From DASUAS01 sp963841415 (GTDB lineage: Bacteria > Actinomycetota > Acidimicrobiia > IMCC26256 > DASPTH01), in contig CAWJCN010000001.1 in assembly GCA_963841415.1 (NCBI GenBank), positions 372,001 through 436,000 on the forward strand: 64,000 nucleotides of DNA, written 5' to 3'. Position 1 is the first letter of the stretch; every line of letters starts with the position of its first letter. The position numbers and the translations under genes were made by a program. The notes beneath the pieces were generated by a model. That model was not told the DNA's origin and searched no databases. It saw only the letters and a program-made list of their open reading frames with translations. Positions 8,861-16,283 of this stretch are shown here, piece by piece.

Positions 8861-10052
8861 CCAGCTCGACGCCCAGATCCGAGCGTTGGTGCGAGAGATG
8901 GCCGATTCGGCGCCTCCAGCACCCTCCTTCGAGGACATCGACGCCGCGGGCACGGTCCCCTTCGCGCGCCGGCGCGTCACCCCGCGCCGGCGGATCACGG
9001 TGACGATGGCAGCCTGTCTCGCCGCTGCGTTGCTGATCGGAGGCCTGCTCCTCGTAGCCCGCGACGGCGGGCCGTCGGTCAAAGCTCCTCCGGCGGTCCC
9101 GCCCACCACGGCGGTCCCGAGCGGCTGTGCGGGGAACGCCTACGTCAACAACCAAGGCGACAACAGCGTGTCCGTGATCACCACCGCGACGGGTGCGGTG
9201 TCGGCACCTATTCCCGTCGGGGCGAATCCCGGTGGGCTGGCGGTGACTCCGGACGGCACCCGCGTCTACGTCGCCAATCCCGGAGATTCGAAGGCGCCCG
9301 GCACGGTGTCGGTGATCGACACCGCGACGGGGGCGGTGTCGAAGACCATCCCCGTCGGTGCGGGCCCCGGGATCGTGGAGGTCGCTCCCGACGGCGAGCA
9401 CGCCTACGTGCTCAACTCCACCGACTCCACGGTGTCGGTAATCGACGCCGCGACGGGTGCGGTGTCGGCCACCATCCCCGTCGGCAGGTTGCCGATCGGC
9501 ATGGCGTTCACTCCGGACGGCACGCGCGCCTACGTGGCCAACTACGTCGACGGCACGGTGTCCGTGATCGACACCGCGACGGGTGCGGTGTCAGCCACCA
9601 TCACCGTCGGGCGGGGCGCGATCGGGGTGGCGACGACGCCGGACGGCAGGCACGTCTACGTGAGCAATCAGACCGACAACACGGTGTCGGTGATCACGAC
9701 GGCGACCGGCGGAGTGTCCAACCCCATCATCGTCGGAGCCGAGCCGTCAGGAGTGGCGATTACGCCTGACGGCAAGCGCGCTTACGTCGCCAACAACGGC
9801 GGGGGCCTCACGGGCGGCGGCGGCGCGGGCAACAGCGTGTCGGTGATCAACACGGCGACGGGTGTGGTGTCGGACACCATCACCGTCGGCAACGGCCCGG
9901 TCGGGGTGGCGATCACGCCTGACGGCAAGCACGTCTACGTGGCCAACGCCGGCAACGACACGGTGTCGGTGATCACGACAGCGACCGGTGCCGTGTCGGC
10001 CACCATCTCGGTCGGCAAATCCCCAGTCCGAGTGGCGATCTGCCCGGCGTAG
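8853..10052 (+). CDS. Membrane-anchored seven-bladed YVTN beta-propeller protein
   Basis: A 399-residue type II membrane protein: a cytosolic N-terminus of about 48 residues, one membrane helix (about 49-70), a Pro/Val-rich linker, then seven YVTN repeats from about residue 92 to the end. Each repeat has the pattern YVAN..D.TVSVI.TATGAV..TI.VG..P.G.A.TPDG, and seven make one closed propeller. Such propellers bind ligands or proteins outside the cell. The start ATG overlaps the sigma-factor stop (ATGCCTGA). Because anti-sigma proteins commonly have a short cytosolic segment, a helix and an external sensor, it may be a sensor for that sigma factor. No recognised anti-sigma fold is visible in the short N-terminus, so this is inference. 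Confidence 0.85.
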   Translation: MPDQLDAQIRALVREMADSAPPAPSFEDIDAAGTVPFARRRVTPRRRITVTMAACLAAALLIGGLLLVARDGGPSVKAPPAVPPTTAVPSGCAGNAYVNNQGDNSVSVITTATGAVSAPIPVGANPGGLAVTPDGTRVYVANPGDSKAPGTVSVIDTATGAVSKTIPVGAGPGIVEVAPDGEHAYVLNSTDSTVSVIDAATGAVSATIPVGRLPIGMAFTPDGTRAYVANYVDGTVSVIDTATGAVSATITVGRGAIGVATTPDGRHVYVSNQTDNTVSVITTATGGVSNPIIVGAEPSGVAITPDGKRAYVANNGGGLTGGGGAGNSVSVINTATGVVSDTITVGNGPVGVAITPDGKHVYVANAGNDTVSVITTATGAVSATISVGKSPVRVAICPA

Positions 10053-10114
10053 CGCATCCGCACACGCCAAATTTGCATGAGTGTGCCCGCGGGCACTGGG
10101 AGAGGGAGTGGACA

Positions 10115-11344
10115 ATGAAGGTTGTCGCGCGCCGTCGCGAGTTCGTCGCGGCGTCTCTGATCGCGTTGTCTGGGCTCGGGGTGTTGGTCGCCACGTCGGT
10201 AGCGCCGGCTGCGGGTGCGGACCGCCACGTGCCCACCGGCGACGCGTTCTACGCGCCGCCACGCCCGCTCGCGAAAGCGAAACCGGGCACGATCATCCGA
10301 TCCACGCCGATCGCGGCGCCAGCCGGTGCGCACGCGTGGAAGGTCCTGTACCACTCCCATGCTGTCGACGGGAACGACATCGCAGTCTCCGGAGTGGTGG
10401 TTGCCCCCGATGGCCCAGCGCCGCGTGGCGGGCGGGTCGTGGTCACCTGGGCGCACGGTGGCGGCGGGCTCGCCGACGCGTGCGCGCCGTCGAAGCAGCC
10501 CGACATCGCGTCCGGCGCATCCGGCCCTCGCATCAACTACCCGCACGCGCTCATCCCGATGCTGCAGACATTCCTCGATGCCGGCTACGTGGTCGCGGCC
10601 ACCGACTACGAGGGCCTCGGTACTCCGGGCCTGCACCCCTCACTCGTGGGCGAGAGTGAGGGACGAGGTGTCCTCGACGCCGTCCGCGCCACGCGAGGGT
10701 TGAAGGCCACCGCCGCATCGAGCAGGACACTCGTGTTCGGCGTCTCGCAGGGCGGCCACTCGGCCTTGTTCGCCGGCGAGCTCGCGGCATCATACGCGCC
10801 GGAACTGCGCGTGCTCGGCGTCATCGCGGTGGCGCCGGCCACTGCCATCGAACAAACCTTGCGGCAGTTCGGATCAGCCAGTGCGCTCAACGAGCTGTTC
10901 GTGACCCTCGTCGCCGGCTTCCACGCCGCCTACCCACAGTTCGACCCCGCGGCACTGCTGACACCCGAAGCGCTTGCGCAGCTCTCGGTCGTCGATCAGA
11001 TGTGCGACATCACCGCGACGTACCCGAGCACATCCGCTCCGGTGCTCGCGCACAACCCACTCGACGACCCTGAATTGGCCGCAATCGTGCACAAGAACTC
11101 TCCCGGCAACCGTCCCGCCGGCGCGCCGCTCCTGGTCGTCCAGGGCACCGGCGATCACCTCGTGCCGCAGTTCCTCACCGATGCGTTCGTGGCAAAGGCT
11201 TGCGCGGCGGGTGACAGCGTCGACTACCGCCTCTATCCGGGTGCGGACCATGGTGACCCCGAACTCACTGCGTCGTCCAGCGACATCGCGTCCTGGTTCG
11301 CCGCCCGAGTGGGTGGCACGCCCGCGGTCAGTACGTGCACCTAG
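10115..11344 (+). CDS. Secreted lipase/esterase, LIP family
   Basis: A 409-residue exported alpha/beta hydrolase. The N-terminus is a signal peptide (basic MKVVARRREF, hydrophobic core, then APAAGAD). The nucleophile elbow is FGVSQGGHS (GxSxG), an acidic residue lies in the VQGTGDHLVPQ region and the catalytic His in PGADHGDPE. The overall pattern, with YEGLGTPGLHPSLVGESEG, resembles secretory LIP-type lipases that hydrolyse acylglycerols or other esters. The ATG at 10115 has GAGGGAG upstream; an earlier in-frame ATG lacks this. It follows the YVTN gene by 62 nt on the same strand and could be a target of, or co-transcribed with, the sigma unit. A 14-bp palindrome (GTGCCCGCGGGCAC, 10083-10096) lies in its leader. 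Confidence 0.85.
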   Translation: MKVVARRREFVAASLIALSGLGVLVATSVAPAAGADRHVPTGDAFYAPPRPLAKAKPGTIIRSTPIAAPAGAHAWKVLYHSHAVDGNDIAVSGVVVAPDGPAPRGGRVVVTWAHGGGGLADACAPSKQPDIASGASGPRINYPHALIPMLQTFLDAGYVVAATDYEGLGTPGLHPSLVGESEGRGVLDAVRATRGLKATAASSRTLVFGVSQGGHSALFAGELAASYAPELRVLGVIAVAPATAIEQTLRQFGSASALNELFVTLVAGFHAAYPQFDPAALLTPEALAQLSVVDQMCDITATYPSTSAPVLAHNPLDDPELAAIVHKNSPGNRPAGAPLLVVQGTGDHLVPQFLTDAFVAKACAAGDSVDYRLYPGADHGDPELTASSSDIASWFAARVGGTPAVSTCT

Positions 11345-11453
11345 GCACCGAGTGGCTCCAGCCACGAACAGCAACGAGACCGGCTTCGTCGACGTGATCC
11401 TCACCCTCGAAGGTCACGCGACCTCCACTCGGCGCGACGCGTACGATCAACCG

Positions 11454-11870
11454 ATGCCGAGCACGAAGTTGCATCACGTCGTCTTCTGCGTCCATCCCGA
11501 GAACCAGGAGCGCGCCGCCGACCTCTGGCGCGAGCTCGGGTTGACGTTCGCCGAGATCCCGTTGGAGGAGGAGGGCCTGCGCGTGCTCCTCGACTGGTCG
11601 GCGGGGATCGAGATCATCTCGCCCACCGAGGCCGAAGGCACCGAGACCGCGCGCTTCCGCGAGTTCCTCGACGAGCACGGCGAAGGTGTGTGCTCGGTGG
11701 TCGTCCGCACCGACGAGGTCGAAGGCCCGATCGCCGCGCTCGCCCAGCACGGCGCGACTGTCCGCTACCAGCAGCACCGCGGTGAGGGCGACACCGCGCT
11801 CGACGAGGCCGACCTCACCCCCGTGTTCGGCATGCCCGTCACGCTGCTCGCCACGAACATGCCCGAGTGA
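11454..11870 (+). CDS. VOC family protein (glyoxalase-like)
   Basis: A 138-residue vicinal oxygen chelate protein beginning MPSTKLHHVVFCVHPEN. It has IEIISPTEAEGTETARFREFLDEHGEGVCSV in the middle, split here only by ordinary loops, resembling methylmalonyl-CoA epimerase-like and lactoylglutathione lyase-like folds. Putative ligands are His in LHHVVF and Glu in GIEIISP. ATG 11454 is supported by a TACGAT -10 element ending 6 nt upstream (leaderless pattern). Neighbours do not reveal a pathway. Confidence 0.75.
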   Translation: MPSTKLHHVVFCVHPENQERAADLWRELGLTFAEIPLEEEGLRVLLDWSAGIEIISPTEAEGTETARFREFLDEHGEGVCSVVVRTDEVEGPIAALAQHGATVRYQQHRGEGDTALDEADLTPVFGMPVTLLATNMPE

Positions 11871-11883
11871 GAGCGCGGCACCG

Positions 11884-12276
11884 TCAGTCTTCGCCGGAGA
11901 ACTTCTCCCAGGCCGATTGCTTGGTCATGCCCAGCGCCTGGCCGACCTGCGTCCACGACTTGCCCGCCGTGCGGCAGTGCGCGACGAGCTCCTCGATCTT
12001 GTCGTCGACCTTGGCGGCACCGTCCGCGAGCGCGACGAGCAGCAACAGCGGGTCGACGACGCCCTCGGTGAGCGACAGGTCGACCGGCATCATCAGCGCG
12101 ACGCGCCACGTGCCGCCGGGGAACTCCGTCTGCGCGTCGGTGCCCTCCGGGTACGCCGTCCATCCGTGGTCGGTCGGTTGCACGCGGAACAGTTCGAAGC
12201 CCTGCAGCTCGCTGAGCCACTCGGGCGGATCGAGCAGTGAGGGAGGGGTCGGTCGCGGTCGAGCCATCTCGAGCAT
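11884..12276 (-). CDS. Small helix-turn-helix protein, probably autoregulated
   Basis: A 130-residue protein. The N-terminal 95 residues form an uncharacterised region (WLSELQGFELFRVQP, then MPVDLSLTEGVVDPLLLLVALADG). The C-terminus has a clear helix-turn-helix, SWTQVGQALGMTKQSAWEKF, of the kind found in many small actinobacterial regulators. ATG 12276 has GAGAGG as Shine-Dalgarno and a well-formed promoter; an ATG farther upstream would place the operator palindrome inside the gene and is rejected. Two CGTCA-TGACG operator-like palindromes overlap the -10 and -35 elements, so the protein probably represses its own gene. Its wider targets are unknown. Confidence 0.75.
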   Translation of the reverse strand: MLEMARPRPTPPSLLDPPEWLSELQGFELFRVQPTDHGWTAYPEGTDAQTEFPGGTWRVALMMPVDLSLTEGVVDPLLLLVALADGAAKVDDKIEELVAHCRTAGKSWTQVGQALGMTKQSAWEKFSGED

Positions 12277-12282
12277 CGTAGT

Positions 12283-12348
12283 CCTCTCGTCAGGGATCCC
12301 TGACGAGAGGGTAGGGCAAGGACGAGGAATCGTCAAGACTTCCTGACG
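12283..12348 (-). promoter_or_regulatory. Promoter with two palindromic operators
   Basis: Reading the minus strand, -35 TTGACG (12331-12336) and -10 TACCCT (12308-12313) are 17 bp apart. A perfect 28-bp palindrome spans 12283-12310 (core TCAGGGATCCCTGA), covering the -10 edge, the expected start site and the Shine-Dalgarno. A second, imperfect 18-bp copy with CGTCA/TGACG arms covers the -35 at 12331-12348. Their centres are 43 bp apart, about four helical turns, consistent with two dimers on one DNA face. Confidence 0.75.
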
Positions 12349-12444
12349 TATGACGTCACTCGGTCATGAGCCTCTTCGTCGTCTGGATCGACTCGCGAGT
12401 CGCGCGGCACCGCGCTGTTCGCTCGGTTCCGCACGGCTGAACCG

Positions 12445-13140
12445 TCACCGGCCGACGGCGCACGTGTAGCTGGCGTAGACCGACCGGCGGATGCTGACGT
12501 CGACGATGCGGAAGCCCGCAGCCTCGAGGAGCGAGTCGAACACCGACCGATACGTGCTGTGCTCGGACCTCAGGTGTTCGATGAAGTCGTGCGCCGTGTA
12601 GCCGAGGTGGGCGTCGTCGGACGCGCCGGCGAGCCACTCACCGATCCGTGCCGGTGCCGACGCCGGCTCGAAGTCGAAGACGATGTCGCGCACGAGCAGC
12701 ACGCCGTTGGGCGCGAGCACCGCCGCGATGCGCTGGAGCGCGACGCCCTTCCAGAAGTCAGGAAGGTGGTGCAGCACGTTCCGGCAGTACACGACGGCCG
12801 GCGCATCGCCCGTGTGCGCGTAGCTCAAGAGTCCGCCCTCGACCACGGTGACGTTGTCGAAGCCCGAGTTCCGCATGCGGCTGCGGAGCACATCGACCAT
12901 GACCGGTGAGACGTCGACCGCCACCACGCGACCGACGGACGCCGCCGCCGCGAGTGCGAACGTGCCGGTGCCCGCGCCCAGGTCGACGATCGTCGCATCA
13001 CGTGGGATCCCGAGCTCGGCGAGCAGCGCGACGTCGGCGCTCGGATCGAACTGCTGCTTGCGGTCGTAGCCGGCGACGAACTCGGCGTCGAGGTGCTCCG
13101 ACCCGGCCAGTTCCAGTTCGTTCGGGTACCAGCGTTCCAT
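12445..13140 (-). CDS. SAM-dependent class I methyltransferase
   Basis: A 231-residue class I methyltransferase. Motif I is IVDLGAGTGTFALAAA (residues about 65-80), the acidic ribose-binding residue is in VVAVDVSP, motif II is VVYCRNVLHHLPDF, and the C-terminal strand order fits the family. It transfers a methyl group from S-adenosylmethionine to an unidentified small molecule or macromolecule. ATG 13140 begins the homologous region. No strong Shine-Dalgarno is present. Directly upstream are two copies of a perfect 14-bp palindrome, which suggests dedicated regulation. The gene lies alone between a helix-turn-helix gene and a hairpin terminator. Confidence 0.88.
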   Translation of the reverse strand: MERWYPNELELAGSEHLDAEFVAGYDRKQQFDPSADVALLAELGIPRDATIVDLGAGTGTFALAAAASVGRVVAVDVSPVMVDVLRSRMRNSGFDNVTVVEGGLLSYAHTGDAPAVVYCRNVLHHLPDFWKGVALQRIAAVLAPNGVLLVRDIVFDFEPASAPARIGEWLAGASDDAHLGYTAHDFIEHLRSEHSTYRSVFDSLLEAAGFRIVDVSIRRSVYASYTCAVGR

Positions 13141-13153
13141 CGCACGATGCTCG

Positions 13154-13207
13154 CGCTGTGGAGAGGTCCCGCGGGACCGAATGCCTGTGGACAGGTCCCG
13201 CGGGACC
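13154..13207 (-). repeat. Two 25-bp direct repeats, each with a 14-bp palindrome
   Basis: GGTCCCGCGGGACC occurs at 13165-13178 and 13194-13207, both perfect palindromes, each followed on the minus strand by a TCCACAG-containing tail, making direct repeats with a 29-bp period. They lie 25 and 54 nt upstream of the methyltransferase ATG, where operators or an attenuator would sit. Confidence 0.7.
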
Positions 13208-13224
13208 ACGACGAGATCGGATCG

Positions 13225-13257
13225 CGGGCTGGCGTGAGGATGGCTCACGCCAGCCCG
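13225..13257 (-). terminator. Strong hairpin terminator after small membrane protein
   Basis: A perfect 14-bp inverted repeat (arms 13225-13238 and 13244-13257, sequence CGGGCTGGCGTGAG) with a 5-nt loop begins 5 nt after the stop of the minus-strand membrane-protein gene. It should end the dihydrolase-rocD transcript. No U-tract follows. Confidence 0.75.
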
Positions 13258-13262
13258 AACCC

Positions 13263-13598
13263 CTATGCGACCTGGCGGAGTCCTTGGTCCTTCTCGAGGG
13301 CGGCCGCCTGGTCGTTGTACTTGCGTTCGAGACCGCGGAAGAACCCGAGGATCTCGGTCCAGAAGTACGCCACGCCGGCGAGCGCGAGGCCCGTCAACGT
13401 CACGCCGATCCAGGGCTCGCGAACGTGCACGCCCCAGAGCGCCCACATGTTCAGATCGGCCAGCCAGGCGAGTCCGATCCCCAATGCGATCGTGACGAAC
13501 GCCCAGCCTTCACGGGCGAAGGTCACGTACCGGTGCCCGAGCATCACGAGCACCGTCAAGCCGAGCCCGAAGAATGCCATCACGGCAAACGTTTCCAT
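13263..13598 (-). CDS. Small three-helix membrane protein
   Basis: A 111-residue protein with three hydrophobic segments (about residues 4-24, 33-52 and 66-88) and a charged C-terminal tail (RGLERKYNDQAAALEKDQ) predicted to be cytosolic and helical. Start ATG 13598 follows GAGGTGACCACC, a good Shine-Dalgarno. It lies 43 nt after rocD on the same strand and ahead of a hairpin terminator, so it is likely the last gene of the arginine-catabolism operon. I do not recognise the family; a role in transport or membrane association of the pathway is only a guess. Confidence 0.7.
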   Translation of the reverse strand: METFAVMAFFGLGLTVLVMLGHRYVTFAREGWAFVTIALGIGLAWLADLNMWALWGVHVREPWIGVTLTGLALAGVAYFWTEILGFFRGLERKYNDQAAALEKDQGLRQVA

Positions 13599-13641
13599 GG
13601 TGGTCACCTCGTTCCTTTCTCCTTCATCGAACGGACCACGT

Positions 13642-14877
13642 TCATCGACCCGACCATGCCGTCTCGATGACGCCGACGACCTGGTCAAGGCCCCAGTCGA
13701 GATCTGCCTCGCGAATGACGAGCGGTGGCGCGAGGCGCAAGGTGCGCCCGTGCGCGGCGTTCGTGAGGACTCGTCGGCGGAGCACGTCCTCTGCGAGCGC
13801 GCGCGGGGCCGGCATGCCGGCCTCGAGCTCCAGACCCACCCACAGACCCCGTCCATGCACCGCAGTGACGCCACGCTCGAGCAGCGCGCGCACTCGCGCA
13901 TGGAGGTGTGCGCCGAGGCGCGCGCTGCGAACCTGGTGCTCGCCGGTGCGAAGCATCGCGATGACATCACGCCCGATGGCGCATGCGAGTGGGTTGCCGC
14001 CGAACGTGCTCCCGTGGGTCCCGGCCGAGAACACGCCGAGCACGTCCCGAGCACCGACGACGGCGGAGAGCGGGACGATCCCTCCGCCCAGGGCCTTGCC
14101 CAACACGAAGAGATCTGGCCGAACCTGCTCGTGATCGCATGCGAAGGTCCGGCCGGTGCGACCGAGGCCCGATTGGATCTCGTCGGCGACGAACAGCGCT
14201 CCGTGCTCACTGCAGAGCCGGCGGACGTCGCGGAGATAGCCGTCGGGAGGGACGACCACGCCCGCCTCTCCCTGGATCGGTTCGAGGAGCACGGCAACCG
14301 TCGTGTCGGTGATCGCCTCGGCCAGTGCGTCGGAGTCACCGAACGGCACGGAGGTGAATCCAGGCGTGAACGGGCCGAAGCCCGCTCGGCTCGTGGTGTC
14401 GCTGGAGAACCCGACGATGGTCGTCGTGCGTCCGTGGAAGTTCCCCTCGGCGACCACGATGGACGCGCGCTCGGCGGGCACACCCTTGACCGTGTAGCCC
14501 CACCGCCGAGCGGCCTTGATCGCCGTCTCGACGGCCTCGGCTCCCGTGTTCATCGGAAGTGCCATCTCCATGCCGCACAACTCGGCGAGATCGCGACAGA
14601 ACGGCTCGAGGTTGTCGGTTCCGTACGCACGGCTCGTCAACGTCAAACGTGCCAACTGCCGACGCGCGGTCCCGACCAGTCGGGGATGGCAGTGGCCGAA
14701 GTTCAACGCCGAGTATGCCGAGAGGAAGTCGAGGTAGCGCTGGCCGCGGTCGTCTTCGACCCACGCGCCGCGCCCGCGAGCGAGCGTCACCGGGAGTGGG
14801 TCGTAGTTCGGCGCGCAGTGTCGCTCGATCCGCGGCGCCGCCGATCGACGCGGGTGCGCGAGCAAGTCCGCGGTCAT
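13642..14877 (-). CDS. rocD: Ornithine aminotransferase (ornithine--oxo-acid transaminase)
   Basis: A 411-residue class III PLP aminotransferase. Conserved features are LDFLSAYSALNFGHCHP near the N-terminus, MNTGAEAVETAIKAARRWGY, GNFHGRTTTIVGFSSD, the PLP-stacking Asp in LFVADEIQSGLGRTG, the catalytic Lys in VLGKALGGGI and HGSTFGGNPLA. These are the RocD/OAT signatures rather than those of ArgD. It converts ornithine plus 2-oxoglutarate to glutamate semialdehyde plus glutamate. Its ATG overlaps the stop of the arginine dihydrolase-like gene by 4 nt (ATGA), so ornithine made by that enzyme is the likely substrate. PutA encoded nearby can finish the route to glutamate. Confidence 0.92.
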   Translation of the reverse strand: MTADLLAHPRRSAAPRIERHCAPNYDPLPVTLARGRGAWVEDDRGQRYLDFLSAYSALNFGHCHPRLVGTARRQLARLTLTSRAYGTDNLEPFCRDLAELCGMEMALPMNTGAEAVETAIKAARRWGYTVKGVPAERASIVVAEGNFHGRTTTIVGFSSDTTSRAGFGPFTPGFTSVPFGDSDALAEAITDTTVAVLLEPIQGEAGVVVPPDGYLRDVRRLCSEHGALFVADEIQSGLGRTGRTFACDHEQVRPDLFVLGKALGGGIVPLSAVVGARDVLGVFSAGTHGSTFGGNPLACAIGRDVIAMLRTGEHQVRSARLGAHLHARVRALLERGVTAVHGRGLWVGLELEAGMPAPRALAEDVLRRRVLTNAAHGRTLRLAPPLVIREADLDWGLDQVVGVIETAWSGR

Positions 14878-15722
14878 CGCAGCTCCAGCGTGCAGCACTT
14901 CACGGCTCCGCCGGCCTTGACGAACTCCGAGATCTCGACGGGGACGGGCTCGAACCCACGGGCACGCACGAGGTTCGCCATGCCCGCCGCGACCTTCGGT
15001 AGCACGACGTGGCGTCCGTCGCTCACGGCATTGAGTCCGAGCGCGGCGGCATCGGAACGCCGCGCGCGGATCGCGGTGGGGAAGAGCCGCTCGAGCACAC
15101 GCCGACTTTCCGACGAGAATGCCGGTGGGAAGTACGCGACCGTACGGTCGTCGAGCACGCACAACGCCATATCGAGGTGGTAGAAGCACGGGTCGCAGAG
15201 GCGAAGACTCACCACGGGCCGGCCGAAGAACTCCTGGAGCTCGTGGTGCGCGCTCCGAGACGTGCGGAAACCCCAACCGGCGAGCGCTACCGAGCCGACG
15301 AACGCCACGTCGCCTTCGCCTTCGCAGATCGCTCGGCCCAGTCGGACCTCGCGAAACCCGTGCCGGGCGAACCACTTGCGGTACGGGCGTTGCTCCGGCG
15401 CGCGCTCATGGTGACGGAAGCGAGCCGTCAGAACCCTCCCACCGTCGACGACGGCGCTGTTGGCGCTGAACACCATGTCCGGGACTCCGGGGATGGGATC
15501 GATGATCTCGACGTCGTGACCGAGGCGCTCGTACGTCTCGACGAGCCGCTGCCACTGCTGCATGGCACGGGCGCGGTCCACGGGCACCGACCGGTCCATC
15601 CAGGGATTGATCGAGTACGAGACATCGAAGAACCGCGGCGGGCACATGAGATAGCGACGCCGCGACGCGCGCTCGCCGAGCACGTTCGGCACCGCTTCGA
15701 CCTCGTGCAGCGCTACCGTCAT
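14874..15722 (-). CDS. Arginine dihydrolase/dimethylargininase-family amidinohydrolase
   Basis: A 282-residue guanidino-group modifying enzyme (DDAH/ArgZ/arginine deiminase superfamily). Visible residues are FFDVSYSINPWM with Asn39, PDMVFSANSAVV with Asn88, GEGDVAFVG, the catalytic His182 in CFYHLDMAL, and the nucleophilic Cys (276 or 277) in KCCTLELR at the C-terminus. Two Asn residues 49 apart match my recollection of the pair that distinguishes ornithine-forming arginine dihydrolases from deiminases. With rocD directly coupled downstream, arginine to ornithine, CO2 and ammonia is more likely than dimethylarginine hydrolysis, though the latter name is common in databases. ATG 15722 faces the divergent Lrp gene. 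Confidence 0.82.
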   Translation of the reverse strand: MTVALHEVEAVPNVLGERASRRRYLMCPPRFFDVSYSINPWMDRSVPVDRARAMQQWQRLVETYERLGHDVEIIDPIPGVPDMVFSANSAVVDGGRVLTARFRHHERAPEQRPYRKWFARHGFREVRLGRAICEGEGDVAFVGSVALAGWGFRTSRSAHHELQEFFGRPVVSLRLCDPCFYHLDMALCVLDDRTVAYFPPAFSSESRRVLERLFPTAIRARRSDAAALGLNAVSDGRHVVLPKVAAGMANLVRARGFEPVPVEISEFVKAGGAVKCCTLELR

Positions 15723-15723
15723 G

Positions 15724-15793
15724 TTGCGACCGTACGGTGCAACGCCTCACCGCGCCGCGGGAGTGTGTTGCAAAGAACGGGGGATCGTTGCAA
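15724..15793. promoter_or_regulatory. Candidate Lrp operator region
   Basis: The 65-bp gap between the dihydrolase and lrp starts holds TTGC-g-ACCGTACGGT-GCAA (15724-15742) with a 10-bp perfect palindromic core, followed by TTGCAA at 15768-15773 and again at 15788-15793, 20 bp apart and overlapping the lrp TTG start. Repeated TTGCAA-type sites are a plausible array for an octameric Lrp protein controlling both directions. Confidence 0.5.
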
Positions 15794-16273
15794 ATCGACG
15801 ACCTGGACCGGCAGATCGTTGCCGAACTCGTGCGCGATGCTCGGCAGACCTATGCCGCGATCGGCGAGCTGGTCGGACTCTCCGCGTCGGCGGTGAAGCG
15901 TCGAATCGACCGGCTGTGCCGCGACGGTACGGTCGTCGGCTTCTCGGCGGTCCTGAGTCCGGAGGCCGCGGGAACGACGGAGGCGTTCGTCGAGCTGTAC
16001 TGCCAGGACCCCATCGCTCCTGAGATCATTGCTCGGGCGCTCCGCCGTCATCCGCAGGTGATCGCCGCCTACATCGTGAGTGGCGAGCCGGACGCACTCG
16101 TGCATCTCCGGACCGGAACCGTTGCCGAGCTCGACGACGTCCTCGAACAGATCCGGGCCGACCTCCGCGCCGAGCGGAGCCGCAGTTCGATCGTGCTCGC
16201 GCAGCTCCTTCACCGACCTCCGTCCATCGCGCCCGACGCGACGGAGGAGCGCCGACGTCGCGATTCCGCGTGA
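15788..16273 (+). CDS. Lrp/AsnC family transcriptional regulator
   Basis: A 161-residue Lrp/AsnC protein. The N-terminal helix-turn-helix opens LQIDDLDRQIVAELVRDARQ with recognition helix region SASAVKRRIDRL; the C-terminal RAM ligand-binding domain includes VIAAYIVSGEPDALVHL. TTG 15788 is chosen because IDDLDRQI is the usual N-terminus and GGGGGA precedes it; GTG 15737 would extend the protein with an unrelated segment. It is divergent from the dihydrolase-rocD operon and convergent with putA. It most likely activates arginine/proline catabolism in response to an amino acid, as Lrp-type PutR/ArgR-like activators do elsewhere. Confidence 0.9.
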   Translation: MQIDDLDRQIVAELVRDARQTYAAIGELVGLSASAVKRRIDRLCRDGTVVGFSAVLSPEAAGTTEAFVELYCQDPIAPEIIARALRRHPQVIAAYIVSGEPDALVHLRTGTVAELDDVLEQIRADLRAERSRSSIVLAQLLHRPPSIAPDATEERRRRDSA

Positions 16274-16283
16274 CGACGGGTGT

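Noticed and set aside
9130..10050. Regular repeats that could suggest a CRISPR or minisatellite
   Set aside because: They translate in one frame to seven YVTN propeller blades.
10083..10096. GTGCCCGCGGGCAC palindrome as a terminator after the YVTN gene
   Set aside because: As RNA it leaves almost no loop and has no U-tract; it may be an operator or chance in 70 percent GC DNA, so it is only mentioned with the lipase.
11884..12336. ATG at 12336 as the start of the helix-turn-helix gene
   Set aside because: It would put the promoter -10 and the perfect palindrome inside the coding region; ATG 12276 has a Shine-Dalgarno and a proper promoter.
13093..15183. A 696-codon open frame on the plus strand opposite rocD and the dihydrolase
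   Set aside because: High GC keeps antisense frames open. The translation is Arg/Ala/His-rich with no family pattern, while the minus strand encodes well-conserved enzymes.
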